This document shows positions 24,634 through 33,014 of a stretch of DNA of 64,000 nucleotides, piece after piece. The DNA is from Rubrivivax sp. (GTDB lineage Bacteria > Pseudomonadota > Gammaproteobacteria > Burkholderiales > Burkholderiaceae_C): NCBI GenBank assembly GCA_026125665.1, contig JAHCKS010000014.1, positions 16,008 to 80,007 of the forward strand, read 5' to 3'. A model generated the notes under the pieces. That model saw only the letters and a program-made list of their open reading frames with translations, did no database searches and had not been told where the DNA came from. Numbering within the stretch: the stretch's first letter is position 1; each line of letters opens with the position of its first letter. A program made the position numbers and the translations under genes.

Positions 24634-25429
24634 CACATGTCTCCCTGCCGACCGCGTTCTTCTCGGCGCGCCGGCCGGCGCGCGCGTCGAGCGATTCGAT
24701 CAACTGCTGCATCGCCTGCAGCGCCTGGCGGCCGCGGACGCGTTCGCCGGGGCTGTCGATCAGGTCGATGAGCTCCAGTCCGACCCAGAAGTGCCCGATC
24801 CACGTGCCCAGCACCTCGGCGGTGATGTAGGGTGGCACGCGGCCGCCGGCGGCTTCGTAGGCGTCGAAGGCCTCGCGCACCGCCTTTTCGATCAGCCGGC
24901 GCCACGCCACCAGGCGCGGCGTCAGCTTGGCGCGCAGCCCCGGGTGCGACAGGCTTGCCGCGAGCAGCTCGATCTGCATGCGCACGAAGCCCGAAGCCAG
25001 GTCGTCGTCGTAGAAGCGCACGGCCTGGGCCCACTTCTGGCCGCTCGTCAGCGGCGCCCCGTACATCGCCGACTGGCGTGCGAGCAGGCGGCGGTTCGCG
25101 CTGTCGAGCACCTCGATGACGAGCTGGTCCTTGCTGCCGAAGTGGTAGTTGATCAGCGCGTGGTTGACGCCGGCATCGCGGGCGATCTCGCGCAGGCTGA
25201 GCGCGCCGTAGCCCTCGGTGGCGAGGCGGCGGAAGGCGGCATCGAGGATGCGGGCGCGCGTCGCGCCGAGATCACCGTCGTCGGGCGGCGCCGGCACGGC
25301 CTCCCGCCGTCGCGGGCGCGTGGCGCGACCGGAGCCCGCCGCTCTTGCATCGGCGGCCGGCCGGGTGCGCTTTTGAACAACTGGTTTAACCACTTGTTCA
25401 ACTCTGCGCCGATCGACGCTTCCTGTCAA
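24545..25429 (-). CDS. TetR/AcrR family regulator of the hydrolase-GT cluster
   Basis: A regulator with a TetR helix-turn-helix at about 55-105 of the longest frame (SLREIARDAGVNHALINYHF, GSKDQLVIEVLD) and an alpha-helical ligand domain of the RutR/CerR-like kind. No ATG exists near the N-terminus: the longest frame starts at TTG 25429 and a GTG at 25393 is the main alternative, inside the 29-bp palindrome. The C-terminal 30 or so residues overlap the next gene by 89 bases and look like overlap filler. Likely represses itself and the downstream cluster. Confidence 0.83.
   Translation of the reverse strand: MTGSVDRRRVEQVVKPVVQKRTRPAADARAAGSGRATRPRRREAVPAPPDDGDLGATRARILDAAFRRLATEGYGALSLREIARDAGVNHALINYHFGSKDQLVIEVLDSANRRLLARQSAMYGAPLTSGQKWAQAVRFYDDDLASGFVRMQIELLAASLSHPGLRAKLTPRLVAWRRLIEKAVREAFDAYEAAGGRVPPYITAEVLGTWIGHFWVGLELIDLIDSPGERVRGRQALQAMQQLIESLDARAGRRAEKNAVGRETCDEPAATPGKRPGELPKDRRPAARARARAR
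25373..25401. promoter_or_regulatory. 29-bp palindrome, probable TetR operator
   Basis: Left arm TTGAACAACTGGTT (25373-25386), centre T, right arm AACCACTTGTTCAA (25388-25401). Thirteen of the 14 arm positions pair. It falls over the ambiguous start of the TetR gene and in an A/T-rich island within very GC-rich DNA, which fits an autoregulatory operator. Confidence 0.7.
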
Positions 25430-25538
25430 GCCGAAGTCGACCGCTGCGGCCGCGGGCGTGACCGGTTCAGGGGATGCCGGCGGCGCGACCGGCGACCGGC
25501 GACCGCGACGCGTGCGCCGACCGTGCGGCGCGCGGTGT

Positions 25539-26543
25539 TCAGTGCCCTGCCAGCAGCTCGTACGAGCGCTTGCGCAGCGCGTGCTCGTGCACGCCGGTGG
25601 CGACGATCAGCTCGTCGGCGCGCGTGCGCTCCACGAGCGTGCGCAACTGCGCGCGCACGGTGGCCGGCGAGCCGGCGGCGGCGCAGGCCAGCATGCGCAT
25701 CACGCCCGCCTTCTCGGCCGGCGACCACATCGCCTCGAGCTCGGCCGGCGCGATCGGCCGCGGCAGCGGCCCGCGCCGGCCGCGCTGCATGCCGAGGAAG
25801 CGCTGCTGCACCGACGTGAAGAGGAAGGCCGCCTCGTCGTCGCTCGGCGCGACGACGACATTGACGCCGACCATCGCGTGCGGCCGCGGCCAGCGTGCGC
25901 TCGGCCGGTACGTGGCGCGGTAGACCTCGAGCGCCTGATCGAGCAGGTCGGGCGCGAAGTGCGAGGCGAAGGCGAACGGCGCGCCGAGGTAGGCCGCGAG
26001 CTGCGCGCTGAACAGGCTCGAGCCGAGCAGCCAGATCGGCACCTTCGTGCCCACGCCGGGGATGGCGCGCACGGCCTGGTCGGGCTCGGCATCGTCGAGA
26101 TAGGCCTGCAGCTCGACGACGTTGCGCGGAAACTCGTCCTCCTCGGCCGCGACGCCGAGGTGCCGGCGCAGCGCGCGCATCGTCAGGCGGTCGGTGCCCG
26201 GCGCGCGGCCGAGGCCGAGGTCGATGCGGTCGGGGTACAGCGTGGCCAGCGTGCCGAACTGTTCGGCGATGACGAGCGGCGCGTGGTTGGGCAGCATCAC
26301 GCCGCCCGAGCCGACGCGCATCGTGCGCGTGACGGCGGCGATCTGCCCCACCAGCACGGCCGTGGCGCTGCTGGCCACGCCGTCCATGTTGTGGTGCTCG
26401 GCCACCCAGTAGCGGCGGTAGCCGAGCGCCTCGCAGTGGCGCGCCAGGTCGAGCGTGTTGCGCAGCGCGTCGGCCGCGCTGCCGCCTTCGACGATGAGCG
26501 ACAGGTCGAGCACGGAAAGGGGTGGCAGCGGGGTCGTGGTCAT
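25539..26543 (-). CDS. LLM-class flavin-dependent oxidoreductase
   Basis: A luciferase-like monooxygenase or F420/FMN oxidoreductase of 334 residues. The N-terminal [31 protein letters not shown] and [20 protein letters not shown] are the hallmarks of the 'MsnO8-type' LLM group, followed by [16 protein letters not shown]. The start overlaps the stop of the BrkB gene (ATGA, 26540-26543), so it is translated with it. The substrate is unknown. Confidence 0.9.
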   Translation of the reverse strand: MTTTPLPPLSVLDLSLIVEGGSAADALRNTLDLARHCEALGYRRYWVAEHHNMDGVASSATAVLVGQIAAVTRTMRVGSGGVMLPNHAPLVIAEQFGTLATLYPDRIDLGLGRAPGTDRLTMRALRRHLGVAAEEDEFPRNVVELQAYLDDAEPDQAVRAIPGVGTKVPIWLLGSSLFSAQLAAYLGAPFAFASHFAPDLLDQALEVYRATYRPSARWPRPHAMVGVNVVVAPSDDEAAFLFTSVQQRFLGMQRGRRGPLPRPIAPAELEAMWSPAEKAGVMRMLACAAAGSPATVRAQLRTLVERTRADELIVATGVHEHALRKRSYELLAGH

Positions 26544-28015
26544 CGGGGTCGTTCAGGCATGCGCCGCGAGGTCCGTTGGGCAACCCGTTCGGGTGCGGCA
26601 GGCGGCAGCAGCTGGGCCAGCGTCATCGCCTCGACGCGCGCCGCCTCGCGGAAGGCCGCGCTCGCCGCGCCCGGCGCGAGCAGCAGCGTGTCGACGAGCG
26701 GCGCCGCCGACACTGCGGCGGGGTCGCACAGCAGCGCCACGCGCGGCTCGTCGCCGGCGCGCGCGCCGCTCTCCTGCAGCCTCGCCACCCAGTCCAGGCC
26801 GCGCAGGCGGTGCAGCACGGGCTCGAGCTGCAGCGGGTCGGCGCGCAGGCGCACCGCGAGCTGCGACACCGTCAGGCCGCCGGCACCCGCACGCCGCGCG
26901 GCGTCGAGCTCGGCCAGCATCGCCATCGCCAGCTCGAAGCGCTGCCCGGGCGTGTCGGGGCGGCGCACGACGCGCATCGAGAGGCTCGGCGCGTACGCCG
27001 CCACCACCGCACCGAGCAGCACCACCACCCACAGCAGGTAGATCCACAGCAGCAGGATCGGCACCGTCGCGAAGGCGCCGTAGATGGCCGAGAAGCTGGG
27101 CATCGCCTTCAGGTACCAGGCGAGGCCGCTCTTGGCCACCTCGATCGCCACGGCGACGAAGACGGCCCCGGCCCAGGCGTGCGCCCAGCGCACCGGCACG
27201 TTCGGCACGTAGTGGAACAGGCCCGCCATCGTCGCGGCCAGCAGCACGAACTCCAGCGCGTCGAGCCCGAAGCCCAGGCCGCCGGGCAGCCTGGCCGCCC
27301 AGCCCTGCGAGGCCGAGATCGCGTAGCTGCCGAGCGTGAGGCTGACGCCCAGCACCAGCGGGCCGAGCGTGATGCCCGCCCAGTACACGAGGATGCGCTG
27401 GCCGATCGGCCGCGGCTGGCGCACGCGCCAGATGCGGTTGAGCGTGCGGTCGATCGTCAGCACCAGCGCCAGCGCGCTGGCCACGAGCACGACGAGACCG
27501 GCGGTGCCGATGGTGCGTGCGTTGCCAGCGAACTGCGTGAGGCTGCGCATCACCGGCCGCGCGATGCCTTCGGGCACCAGCGCCTGCAGGAAGTACTTGT
27601 CCAGCGCCACCTGGAAGGCGGCGAACATCGGAAAGGCGGAGAAGATCGCCAGCATCACGGTGATCAGCGGCACCAGCGCGATCAGCGTCGTGAAGGTCAG
27701 GCTGCTCGCCGTGAGGCCGAGGTTGTCCTCGCCGAAGCGTTTGCGCAGCGTGCGCAGGGTCTCGAACCAGGGCCACTCGTGCAGCGTCCCGAGCAGCTGC
27801 GCGACATGGTCCTGCAGCGCCACGCGCCGGGGAGCGGCCTGCGCCGGCCGCTCGCCGGTGTCGTCGGCGTGGGCGGGAACGTCAGGCTCGACGGCCGCGG
27901 CGTCGCGCGCAGTGGCTTGGGCGTGCGCCGTGCGCGTGGCAGCGATGGAAGTGGATTCGGCGGGGGCGGGATCGCCTGAAGCGACAGACCCGGCAGCGCC
28001 GGCCGTGGCTGACAT
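26540..28015 (-). CDS. YihY/BrkB family membrane protein
   Basis: An inner-membrane protein of up to 491 residues with about six helices in the YihY/virulence factor BrkB domain (about 90-360; [26 protein letters not shown]-type and [18 protein letters not shown] motifs). The old name ribonuclease BN is not supported for this family. A cytoplasmic winged-helix-like C-terminus (about 375-460) follows. The first 64 residues are Ala-rich and poorly supported; a GTG at 27823 is an alternative start. Its start is only 18 bases from the divergent DUF2069 gene. Confidence 0.87.
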   Translation of the reverse strand: MSATAGAAGSVASGDPAPAESTSIAATRTAHAQATARDAAAVEPDVPAHADDTGERPAQAAPRRVALQDHVAQLLGTLHEWPWFETLRTLRKRFGEDNLGLTASSLTFTTLIALVPLITVMLAIFSAFPMFAAFQVALDKYFLQALVPEGIARPVMRSLTQFAGNARTIGTAGLVVLVASALALVLTIDRTLNRIWRVRQPRPIGQRILVYWAGITLGPLVLGVSLTLGSYAISASQGWAARLPGGLGFGLDALEFVLLAATMAGLFHYVPNVPVRWAHAWAGAVFVAVAIEVAKSGLAWYLKAMPSFSAIYGAFATVPILLLWIYLLWVVVLLGAVVAAYAPSLSMRVVRRPDTPGQRFELAMAMLAELDAARRAGAGGLTVSQLAVRLRADPLQLEPVLHRLRGLDWVARLQESGARAGDEPRVALLCDPAAVSAAPLVDTLLLAPGAASAAFREAARVEAMTLAQLLPPAAPERVAQRTSRRMPERPR

Positions 28016-28033
28016 GCCGACTATGATGCCAGC

Positions 28034-28465
28034 ATGACCGTGCGGCCCTCGACCCTCGGCGCATCACCGGCGCAGGCCATGGGGGCGCCAGCGCGGCCGA
28101 GCGCCGCCGTGGCGCTCGCCGGACGGGCGGTGCTGGCGCTGCTGTGCATGCTCGCCGGGCTCGGCCTGGCCTGGGAGCTGTGGCTCGCCCCGATCGGGCG
28201 CGGCACGCTCGCGCTGAAGGTGCTGCCGCTGCTGCTGGCGCTGCCGGGGCTGCTGCGCCACCGCCTGTACACCTACCGCTGGCTGAGCCTGCTCGTGTGG
28301 CTGTACGTGCTCGAGGGGCTCGTGCGCGCGACGAGCGAAAGCGGGCGCGGCGCGCTGCTCGCGGCCGTCGAGGCCACGCTGGCGGTCGCGCTGTTCATCG
28401 CCGCCACGTTCTACATCCGGCGCCGCCTGGCCGATGGCGCCGCGCGGCGGGAGCCCGCTGCATGA
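28034..28465 (+). CDS. DUF2069 membrane protein
   Basis: A 143-residue protein with four predicted membrane helices (about 27-49, 55-75, 82-96, 108-126) matching the DUF2069 family (LYTYRWLSLLVWLYVLEGLVRA, with TSESGRG). Function unknown. Its stop overlaps the start of the FAD oxidoreductase (ATGA, 28462-28465), so the two are co-translated, a pairing I also associate with other beta-proteobacteria. Confidence 0.85.
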   Translation: MTVRPSTLGASPAQAMGAPARPSAAVALAGRAVLALLCMLAGLGLAWELWLAPIGRGTLALKVLPLLLALPGLLRHRLYTYRWLSLLVWLYVLEGLVRATSESGRGALLAAVEATLAVALFIAATFYIRRRLADGAARREPAA

Positions 28466-29892
28466 TCGGCCCGGCCGCGGCGCTGCCCGACGTGCTGCGC
28501 CGCATCGTCGGCGCGGGCCACGTGCTCACCGTCGAAGGCGGCGACGACCGCGCGCTCGAGGCCTACCTGCTCGACTGGCGGCGGCGCTGGCGCGGCCGGG
28601 CGCTGGCCGTCGTGCGCCCGGGCAGCACGGCCGAGGTGGCCGCCGTCGTGCGTGCCTGTGCCGCCGCCGGCACGGCCCTCGTGCCGCAGGGCGGCAACAC
28701 CGGCCTGGTCGGCGGCGGCGTGCCCGACGCCAGCGGCACGCAGGTGCTGCTGAGCCTGCAGCGCCTGAACCGCGTGCGCGCCCTCGATGCCGCGAACCTC
28801 ACGATCACCGCCGAGGCCGGCTGCGTGCTGCACCACGTGCAGCAGGCCGCCGCCGACGCGGGGCTGCTGTTCCCGCTCAGCCTGGCCGCCGAGGGCAGCT
28901 GCACGCTCGGCGGCAACCTCGCCACCAACGCCGGCGGCACGCAGGTGCTGCGCTTCGGCAACGCGCGCGAGCTGTGCCTCGGCCTGGAGGTCGTCACCGC
29001 CGAAGGCGAGGTGTGGGAAGGCCTCAGCGGCCTGCGCAAGGACAACACCGGCTACGACCTGCGCGACCTCTTCGTCGGCAGCGAAGGCACGCTGGGCGTC
29101 ATCACCGCGGCGACGATGAAGCTCTCGCCGCAACCGGCGGCGACGATGACGGCGCTGGCCGCCTGCGACACGCTCGCGGCGTGTGTCGAGCTGCTGAAGC
29201 TGGCGCGCACGCGCCTGGCGTCGGGCCTCACCGGCTTCGAGGTGATGGGCCGTTTCGCGCTCGATCTCGTGGCCAGGCACTTCCCGCAACTGCCGCGGCC
29301 GTTGCCGTCCGCTCCGTGGACCGTGCTGCTCGAACACGGCGACACCGAAGGCGTGGCCGCGGCGCGCACGCGCTTCGAGGCGCTGCTCGGTGCCGCCATC
29401 GAGGCCGGCCATGTCGCCGACGCCGTGGTCGCCGAGAGCCTGGCGCAGTCGCGCTCGCTGTGGCACCTGCGCGAGTCGATCCCGCTCGCGCAGAGCGAGG
29501 AGGGGCTCAACATCAAGCACGACATCTCGCTGCCGGTGTCGGCCATCCCCGCCTTCGTCGAGCGCACCGACGCATTGCTGCTGGCGCGTTTCCCGGGCGC
29601 GCGGCTGGTCAACTTCGGGCACCTGGGCGACGGCAACCTGCACTACAACCTGCAGTGCCCCGAGGGCGACGACGCCAGGCGCTTCCTCGAGCAGCACGAG
29701 CACGAGGTCAACCGCATCGTCTTCGACGCGCTGGTGCCGTTCGGCGGCTCGTTCTCGGCCGAGCACGGCATCGGTGCGCTCAAGCGCGACGAGCTGGCGG
29801 CGCGCAAGTCGCCGGTGGCGCTGGCGCTGATGCGGCGCGTGAAGGCGGCGCTCGACCCGGCAGGAATCCTCAATCCGGGCCGGGTGCTCTGA
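28462..29892 (+). CDS. FAD-linked oxidoreductase, GlcD/D-2-hydroxyacid dehydrogenase family
   Basis: A 476-residue flavoenzyme of the PCMH/VAO family, oxidising a 2-hydroxyacid such as D-2-hydroxyglutarate, D-lactate or glycolate. FAD-binding motifs are VVRPGSTAEVAAVV, PQGGNTGLVGGGVPD and GNLATNAGGTQVLRFGNARE; the C-terminal cap has NFGHLGDGNLHYN (metal-binding His) and FSAEHGIGALKRDEL. The exact substrate is not decidable from sequence. Single polypeptide without the GlcE/GlcF partners nearby, which favours D-2-hydroxyglutarate or D-lactate dehydrogenase. Confidence 0.88.
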   Translation: MIGPAAALPDVLRRIVGAGHVLTVEGGDDRALEAYLLDWRRRWRGRALAVVRPGSTAEVAAVVRACAAAGTALVPQGGNTGLVGGGVPDASGTQVLLSLQRLNRVRALDAANLTITAEAGCVLHHVQQAAADAGLLFPLSLAAEGSCTLGGNLATNAGGTQVLRFGNARELCLGLEVVTAEGEVWEGLSGLRKDNTGYDLRDLFVGSEGTLGVITAATMKLSPQPAATMTALAACDTLAACVELLKLARTRLASGLTGFEVMGRFALDLVARHFPQLPRPLPSAPWTVLLEHGDTEGVAAARTRFEALLGAAIEAGHVADAVVAESLAQSRSLWHLRESIPLAQSEEGLNIKHDISLPVSAIPAFVERTDALLLARFPGARLVNFGHLGDGNLHYNLQCPEGDDARRFLEQHEHEVNRIVFDALVPFGGSFSAEHGIGALKRDELAARKSPVALALMRRVKAALDPAGILNPGRVL

Positions 29893-29909
29893 GCCGGATC
29901 GCGGCCCTT

Positions 29910-29925
29910 GATCCTGCTCAGGATC
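29910..29925. promoter_or_regulatory. Perfect dyad before the DUF6064 gene
   Basis: GATCCTG-CT-CAGGATC, 7-bp arms with a 2-base centre, lies about 62 bases before the DUF6064 ATG. It could be an operator or part of a terminator for the oxidoreductase gene ending at 29892; no T tract follows. Confidence 0.35.
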
Positions 29926-29987
29926 GCCGCCACGGAACGGTGCACAGTGCCTCTTGTCCGGGCCTTTGCCCGGCGAAAGGGTGGCCC

Positions 29988-30638
29988 ATGCTGCCGTTCA
30001 CTCGCGAGCAGTTCGTCGAGGTATTCGCTCGCTACAACGAGGCCGTCTGGCCTGTGCAGGTGCTGGCGTACCTGCTGGGGCTGGCCGCGGTTGTTCTGCT
30101 GCTGAGTCGGCGCGCTGGTTTCGATCGCGTCGTGGGCGGTGTGCTCGCGCTGATGTGGCTGTGGACCGGCGTCGCCTATCACGGCGTCTTCTTCTCGGCC
30201 ATCAACAAGGCGGCTGCGGCCTTCGCGGCGCTGTTCGTCGTCCAGGGCCTGCTCTTCGCCCGCGCGGCCGTCGTGCGCGGCACGTTGCGCTTCGCACCCG
30301 GGTCCGGCCCTGCGGCCTGGCTGGGCTGGGCGCTGGTGGTGTACGCCGCCGTGCTGTACCCGCTGGTCGGCATGGCCGCCGGACACGCCTACCCGCAAAT
30401 ACCGATGTTCGGCATCACGCCCTGCCCGGTGACGCTGCTCACCTTCGGGCTGCTGCTGCTCGCCGCGCCGCCGGTGCCGCGCAGCCTGCTGGTCATCCCC
30501 TTCCTGTGGTCGCTGGTCGGCGGCAGCGCGGCGTTCCTGCTCGGCGTGCCGCAGGACTGGCCGCTGCTGGCCAGCGGCCTGATCGCGCTGTTCCTGTTCT
30601 TCGCGCACCGCGCACCGCACCGCACGGCGCACGCGTGA
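29988..30638 (+). CDS. DUF6064 membrane protein
   Basis: A 216-residue polytopic protein with about six helices. The N-terminus MLPFTREQFVEVFARYN and the AYPQIPMFGITPCPVTLLTF segment are the DUF6064 signature. Function is unknown. An AGGG site precedes ATG 29988. A probable stand-alone transcript; convergent with the DMT transporter gene. Confidence 0.85.
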   Translation: MLPFTREQFVEVFARYNEAVWPVQVLAYLLGLAAVVLLLSRRAGFDRVVGGVLALMWLWTGVAYHGVFFSAINKAAAAFAALFVVQGLLFARAAVVRGTLRFAPGSGPAAWLGWALVVYAAVLYPLVGMAAGHAYPQIPMFGITPCPVTLLTFGLLLLAAPPVPRSLLVIPFLWSLVGGSAAFLLGVPQDWPLLASGLIALFLFFAHRAPHRTAHA

Positions 30639-30642
30639 GAGC

Positions 30643-30675
30643 GGACCGGCGCGCCGCGCCGCGCGGCCGCGCGGT
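30643..30675. terminator. GC-rich hairpin between convergent genes
   Basis: GGACCG.CGCG and CGCG.CGGTCC arms flank a GC-rich loop between the stops at 30638 and 30699. It may end transcription from both sides; there is no T tract. Confidence 0.4.
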
Positions 30676-30698
30676 CCCGCCGCCGCCGTCGGGGTGGT

Positions 30699-31766
30699 TC
30701 AGTGCCGATGCGCGTGATGCGCATCCGGCACGTGCTCGTGCGCGTGGCGCAGCGGCTCGTGCCGGTGCCGGTGGCTGTGCTCGCCCGCGGGCATCGGCTC
30801 GTGCAGGTGCATGTGGTGGCCGTCGTCGTGGCGATGCGCATGCTCGTGCTCGAGCGCCTCGTGCTCGTGCTCGTGGCCGTGCGACTCGGCCAGATGCAGC
30901 GCCACGCCGGCGAGCATCAGCACGCAGGCCGTGGCCATCAACACACCGGCCGCACGCTCGCCCAGCGCCACGGCAAGCGCCGCGCCGATGAAGGGCGCGA
31001 AGGCGAACACCGAGCCGGTGCGCGCGGCGCCGAAGGCGCGCTGCGCCAGCAGGTACAGGCGCAGGCTCAGGCCGTAGCCCGTGGCACCGATGGCCAGCAG
31101 CGCCAGCGCCGCCGCGAGCGAGGGCCGGGGCTCGCCGAAGCCCACGGCGAGCAGCGCCGTCGCCGCGGCGCCGAGCGCCGCCTTGCCCAGCACCACCTGT
31201 CCGGGGTCGCGCTCGGCGAGTGCGCGCGACAGCGTGTTGTCCACGCCCCAGGCCGCCGTGGCCAGCATCACCGCCAGCAGGCCGGCCAGCTCCATGGCAC
31301 CGAAGCCGGACACCCTGCCCTGATCGACGACGAGCAGCATGCCGCCGAGGAGCAGCATCGTCATGGCCGTCCACACGCGCCGGTCCATCGTCTCGTGGTA
31401 CAGGCGCCAGGCGAGCACGGCCGTGAAGAGGGCTTCCAGCGTCAGCATCAGCGAGGCGCTGGTGCCGCTGGTGCGTTGCAGGCCCCAGGCCAGCGCCACC
31501 GGCCCGATCACCGCACCGAAGGCGGCCATCGCCATCAGGCGCGGCAGGTCGGTGCGCAGCAGCCTCGCCTCGCGCTCGACGGCGCGCCGCGACAACAGAC
31601 CCACCGCCGCGGCGCCGGCGTAGAGCAACGCCGCGGTGCTGAACGCGCCGAGGCCCTGGCCGGCGCGCTGCACCAGCGGCGTGCTGATGCCGAACAGCGT
31701 CGCCGCCAGCAGGGCCAGCAGGCCGCCGCGCAGGGCGGGCCAGGTTGCGGGGTGCGGTGCGGTCAT
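30699..31766 (-). CDS. EamA/DMT family transporter with His-rich C-terminal tail
   Basis: A 355-residue exporter-type protein with ten membrane helices in two EamA repeats (about 10-150 and 160-290; LLALLAATLFGISTPLVQRA, LAWGLQRTSGTSASLMLTLE, FAPFIGAALAVALGE). The last 60 residues contain 23 histidines in H-x-H and HH runs, an exceptional tail that implies binding of Ni, Co, Zn or Cu. The Met at 31766 (MTAPHPATWP) is chosen, as upstream sequence is not family-like. It may be a metal or metal-complex efflux pump; the tail could also be a metal sensor. Confidence 0.88.
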   Translation of the reverse strand: MTAPHPATWPALRGGLLALLAATLFGISTPLVQRAGQGLGAFSTAALLYAGAAAVGLLSRRAVEREARLLRTDLPRLMAMAAFGAVIGPVALAWGLQRTSGTSASLMLTLEALFTAVLAWRLYHETMDRRVWTAMTMLLLGGMLLVVDQGRVSGFGAMELAGLLAVMLATAAWGVDNTLSRALAERDPGQVVLGKAALGAAATALLAVGFGEPRPSLAAALALLAIGATGYGLSLRLYLLAQRAFGAARTGSVFAFAPFIGAALAVALGERAAGVLMATACVLMLAGVALHLAESHGHEHEHEALEHEHAHRHDDGHHMHLHEPMPAGEHSHRHRHEPLRHAHEHVPDAHHAHRH

Positions 31767-31905
31767 CGGCTGGAACCCCTCGGTGCAGCGCGCGCGGGCG
31801 CGGCGCTCGCCCGCTCGGCGTGTTGCCTGTCTTCGACGAAGCGCTGATCGGCGCCCGCGCCGAGGCCGGGGCACAGGCCCGCGCGCTGCCGCGAGCGCCG
31901 GCTCG

Positions 31906-32361
31906 CTACTGCAGCGGCCCTTCCAGCCCCGGCGGAATCGGCAGCGCGAAGGTCTCGATGCCCTCCTCGCGCAGGGCCTCGCGCTCCTCGGGGCTGGCCT
32001 TGCCGCGGATGCCGCGCTCGGGCGCCTCGCCGTAGTGGATGCGGCGCGCTTCCTCGGCGAAGCGCGGGCCGACGTCCTCGGTGCGCTGGATCATCTCGCG
32101 CACGGCCTTCATGAAGGCCGCCTGCAGGTCGGCCGGCTGCGGCGGCGGCTGCGGCGCCGCGTGCGCAGGCGTCGGCCCGGCCTCGGCGCGTGCACCCGAG
32201 AGGTTCAGGCGTGGCGCGCTCGGCATGCGCATGATCACCTTGTCGGCACACAGCGGGCACTCGACGAGGCCGCGGCCGTTCTGGTCCATGAAGTCGTCGT
32301 CGGAGGCGAACCAGCCTTCGAAGCCGTGGCCGTTCGCGCAGCGCAGGTTCAGCACCTTCAT
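31906..32361 (-). CDS. DUF1178 protein
   Basis: A 151-residue protein of unknown function with the DUF1178 pattern: N-terminal MKVLNLRCANGHGFEGWFAS and VECPLCADKVIMRMPSAPRL, whose Cys and His could bind zinc. A Pro/Ala linker leads to the conserved C-terminus GPRFAEEARRIHYGEAPERG. Its ATG overlaps the Nudix stop (ATGA, 32358-32361), so it is the last gene of the nuo-linked transcript. Confidence 0.88.
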   Translation of the reverse strand: MKVLNLRCANGHGFEGWFASDDDFMDQNGRGLVECPLCADKVIMRMPSAPRLNLSGARAEAGPTPAHAAPQPPPQPADLQAAFMKAVREMIQRTEDVGPRFAEEARRIHYGEAPERGIRGKASPEEREALREEGIETFALPIPPGLEGPLQ

Positions 32362-33014
32362 CGGCTGCCGATGATAGGCGGGGTGGCTTCTTCGTGCTCG
32401 TGGGCCGCGGTGAAGGACATCTCGCGCTGTCCGGCCTTCCAGGCAGCCAGCCAGTGCAGCCCGATGACCGTCTTCACGTCGGGCAGCTGGCCCGCACGGT
32501 CGAGCTCCAGCAACTCGGCCACCGTGCACACCACCGTCTCGACGAACTCGCCGGCGTCGAGCTTCGGCGTCCCGGCGACGAGGCCACGCGCGAACCAGAT
32601 CCAAAGGCTTTCGGTGGAGTAGGCGGCGGCGTTGACGATCTCGCCGCCGAAGGCCCACTCGGCCGCCTGGTAGCCGGTCTCCTCGGCCAGCTCACGCATC
32701 GCGCAGGCGAGCGTCGATTCGCCGGCGTCGCGCTTGCCGGCGGGCAGCTCGAGCAGCACGCGGTTCACCGGGTAGCGGTGCTGGCGCACGAGCACGACGC
32801 GCTCGTCGTCGAGCAGCGGCACCACGGCCACGGCGCCCGGGTGCGCGATGTACTCGCGCGTCGCGCGCGTGCCGTCGGGCAGCGCCACGAGGTCGCGGCG
32901 CACGGTGAGGAAGCTGCCCTCGAGCACGGTGTGCGGCTCGATCAGCCGCTCGCGCAGGTGGTCGTCGCCCTCGAGAGGCGTGAACGGCGGGTCTGCGGAG
33001 TCGCCCGTCGCCAT
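32358..33014 (-). CDS. Nudix hydrolase, ADP-ribose pyrophosphatase type
   Basis: A 218-residue hydrolase of nucleoside diphosphate-linked compounds. The Nudix box GKRDAGESTLACAMRELAEETGY matches G-x5-E-x7-REUxEExGU, followed by the FYxSPG-like region WAFGGEIVNAAAYSTESL. ADP-ribose is the likely substrate by family. ATG 33014 shares one base with the nuoN stop (TGATG), so it is translated right after nuoN. Its gene order nuoN-nudix-DUF1178 is regular in beta-proteobacteria. Confidence 0.88.
   Translation of the reverse strand: MATGDSADPPFTPLEGDDHLRERLIEPHTVLEGSFLTVRRDLVALPDGTRATREYIAHPGAVAVVPLLDDERVVLVRQHRYPVNRVLLELPAGKRDAGESTLACAMRELAEETGYQAAEWAFGGEIVNAAAYSTESLWIWFARGLVAGTPKLDAGEFVETVVCTVAELLELDRAGQLPDVKTVIGLHWLAAWKAGQREMSFTAAHEHEEATPPIIGSR

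Noticed and set aside
25424-25429. TTGACA as -35 box of the TetR gene
   Set aside because: Perfect hexamer, but no acceptable -10 lies 16-18 bases downstream; it also is the first codons of the longest frame. Left undecided.
26540-28015. Ribonuclease BN
   Set aside because: The name comes from an old misassignment of the YihY/BrkB family; the protein is a membrane protein with no RNase motifs.
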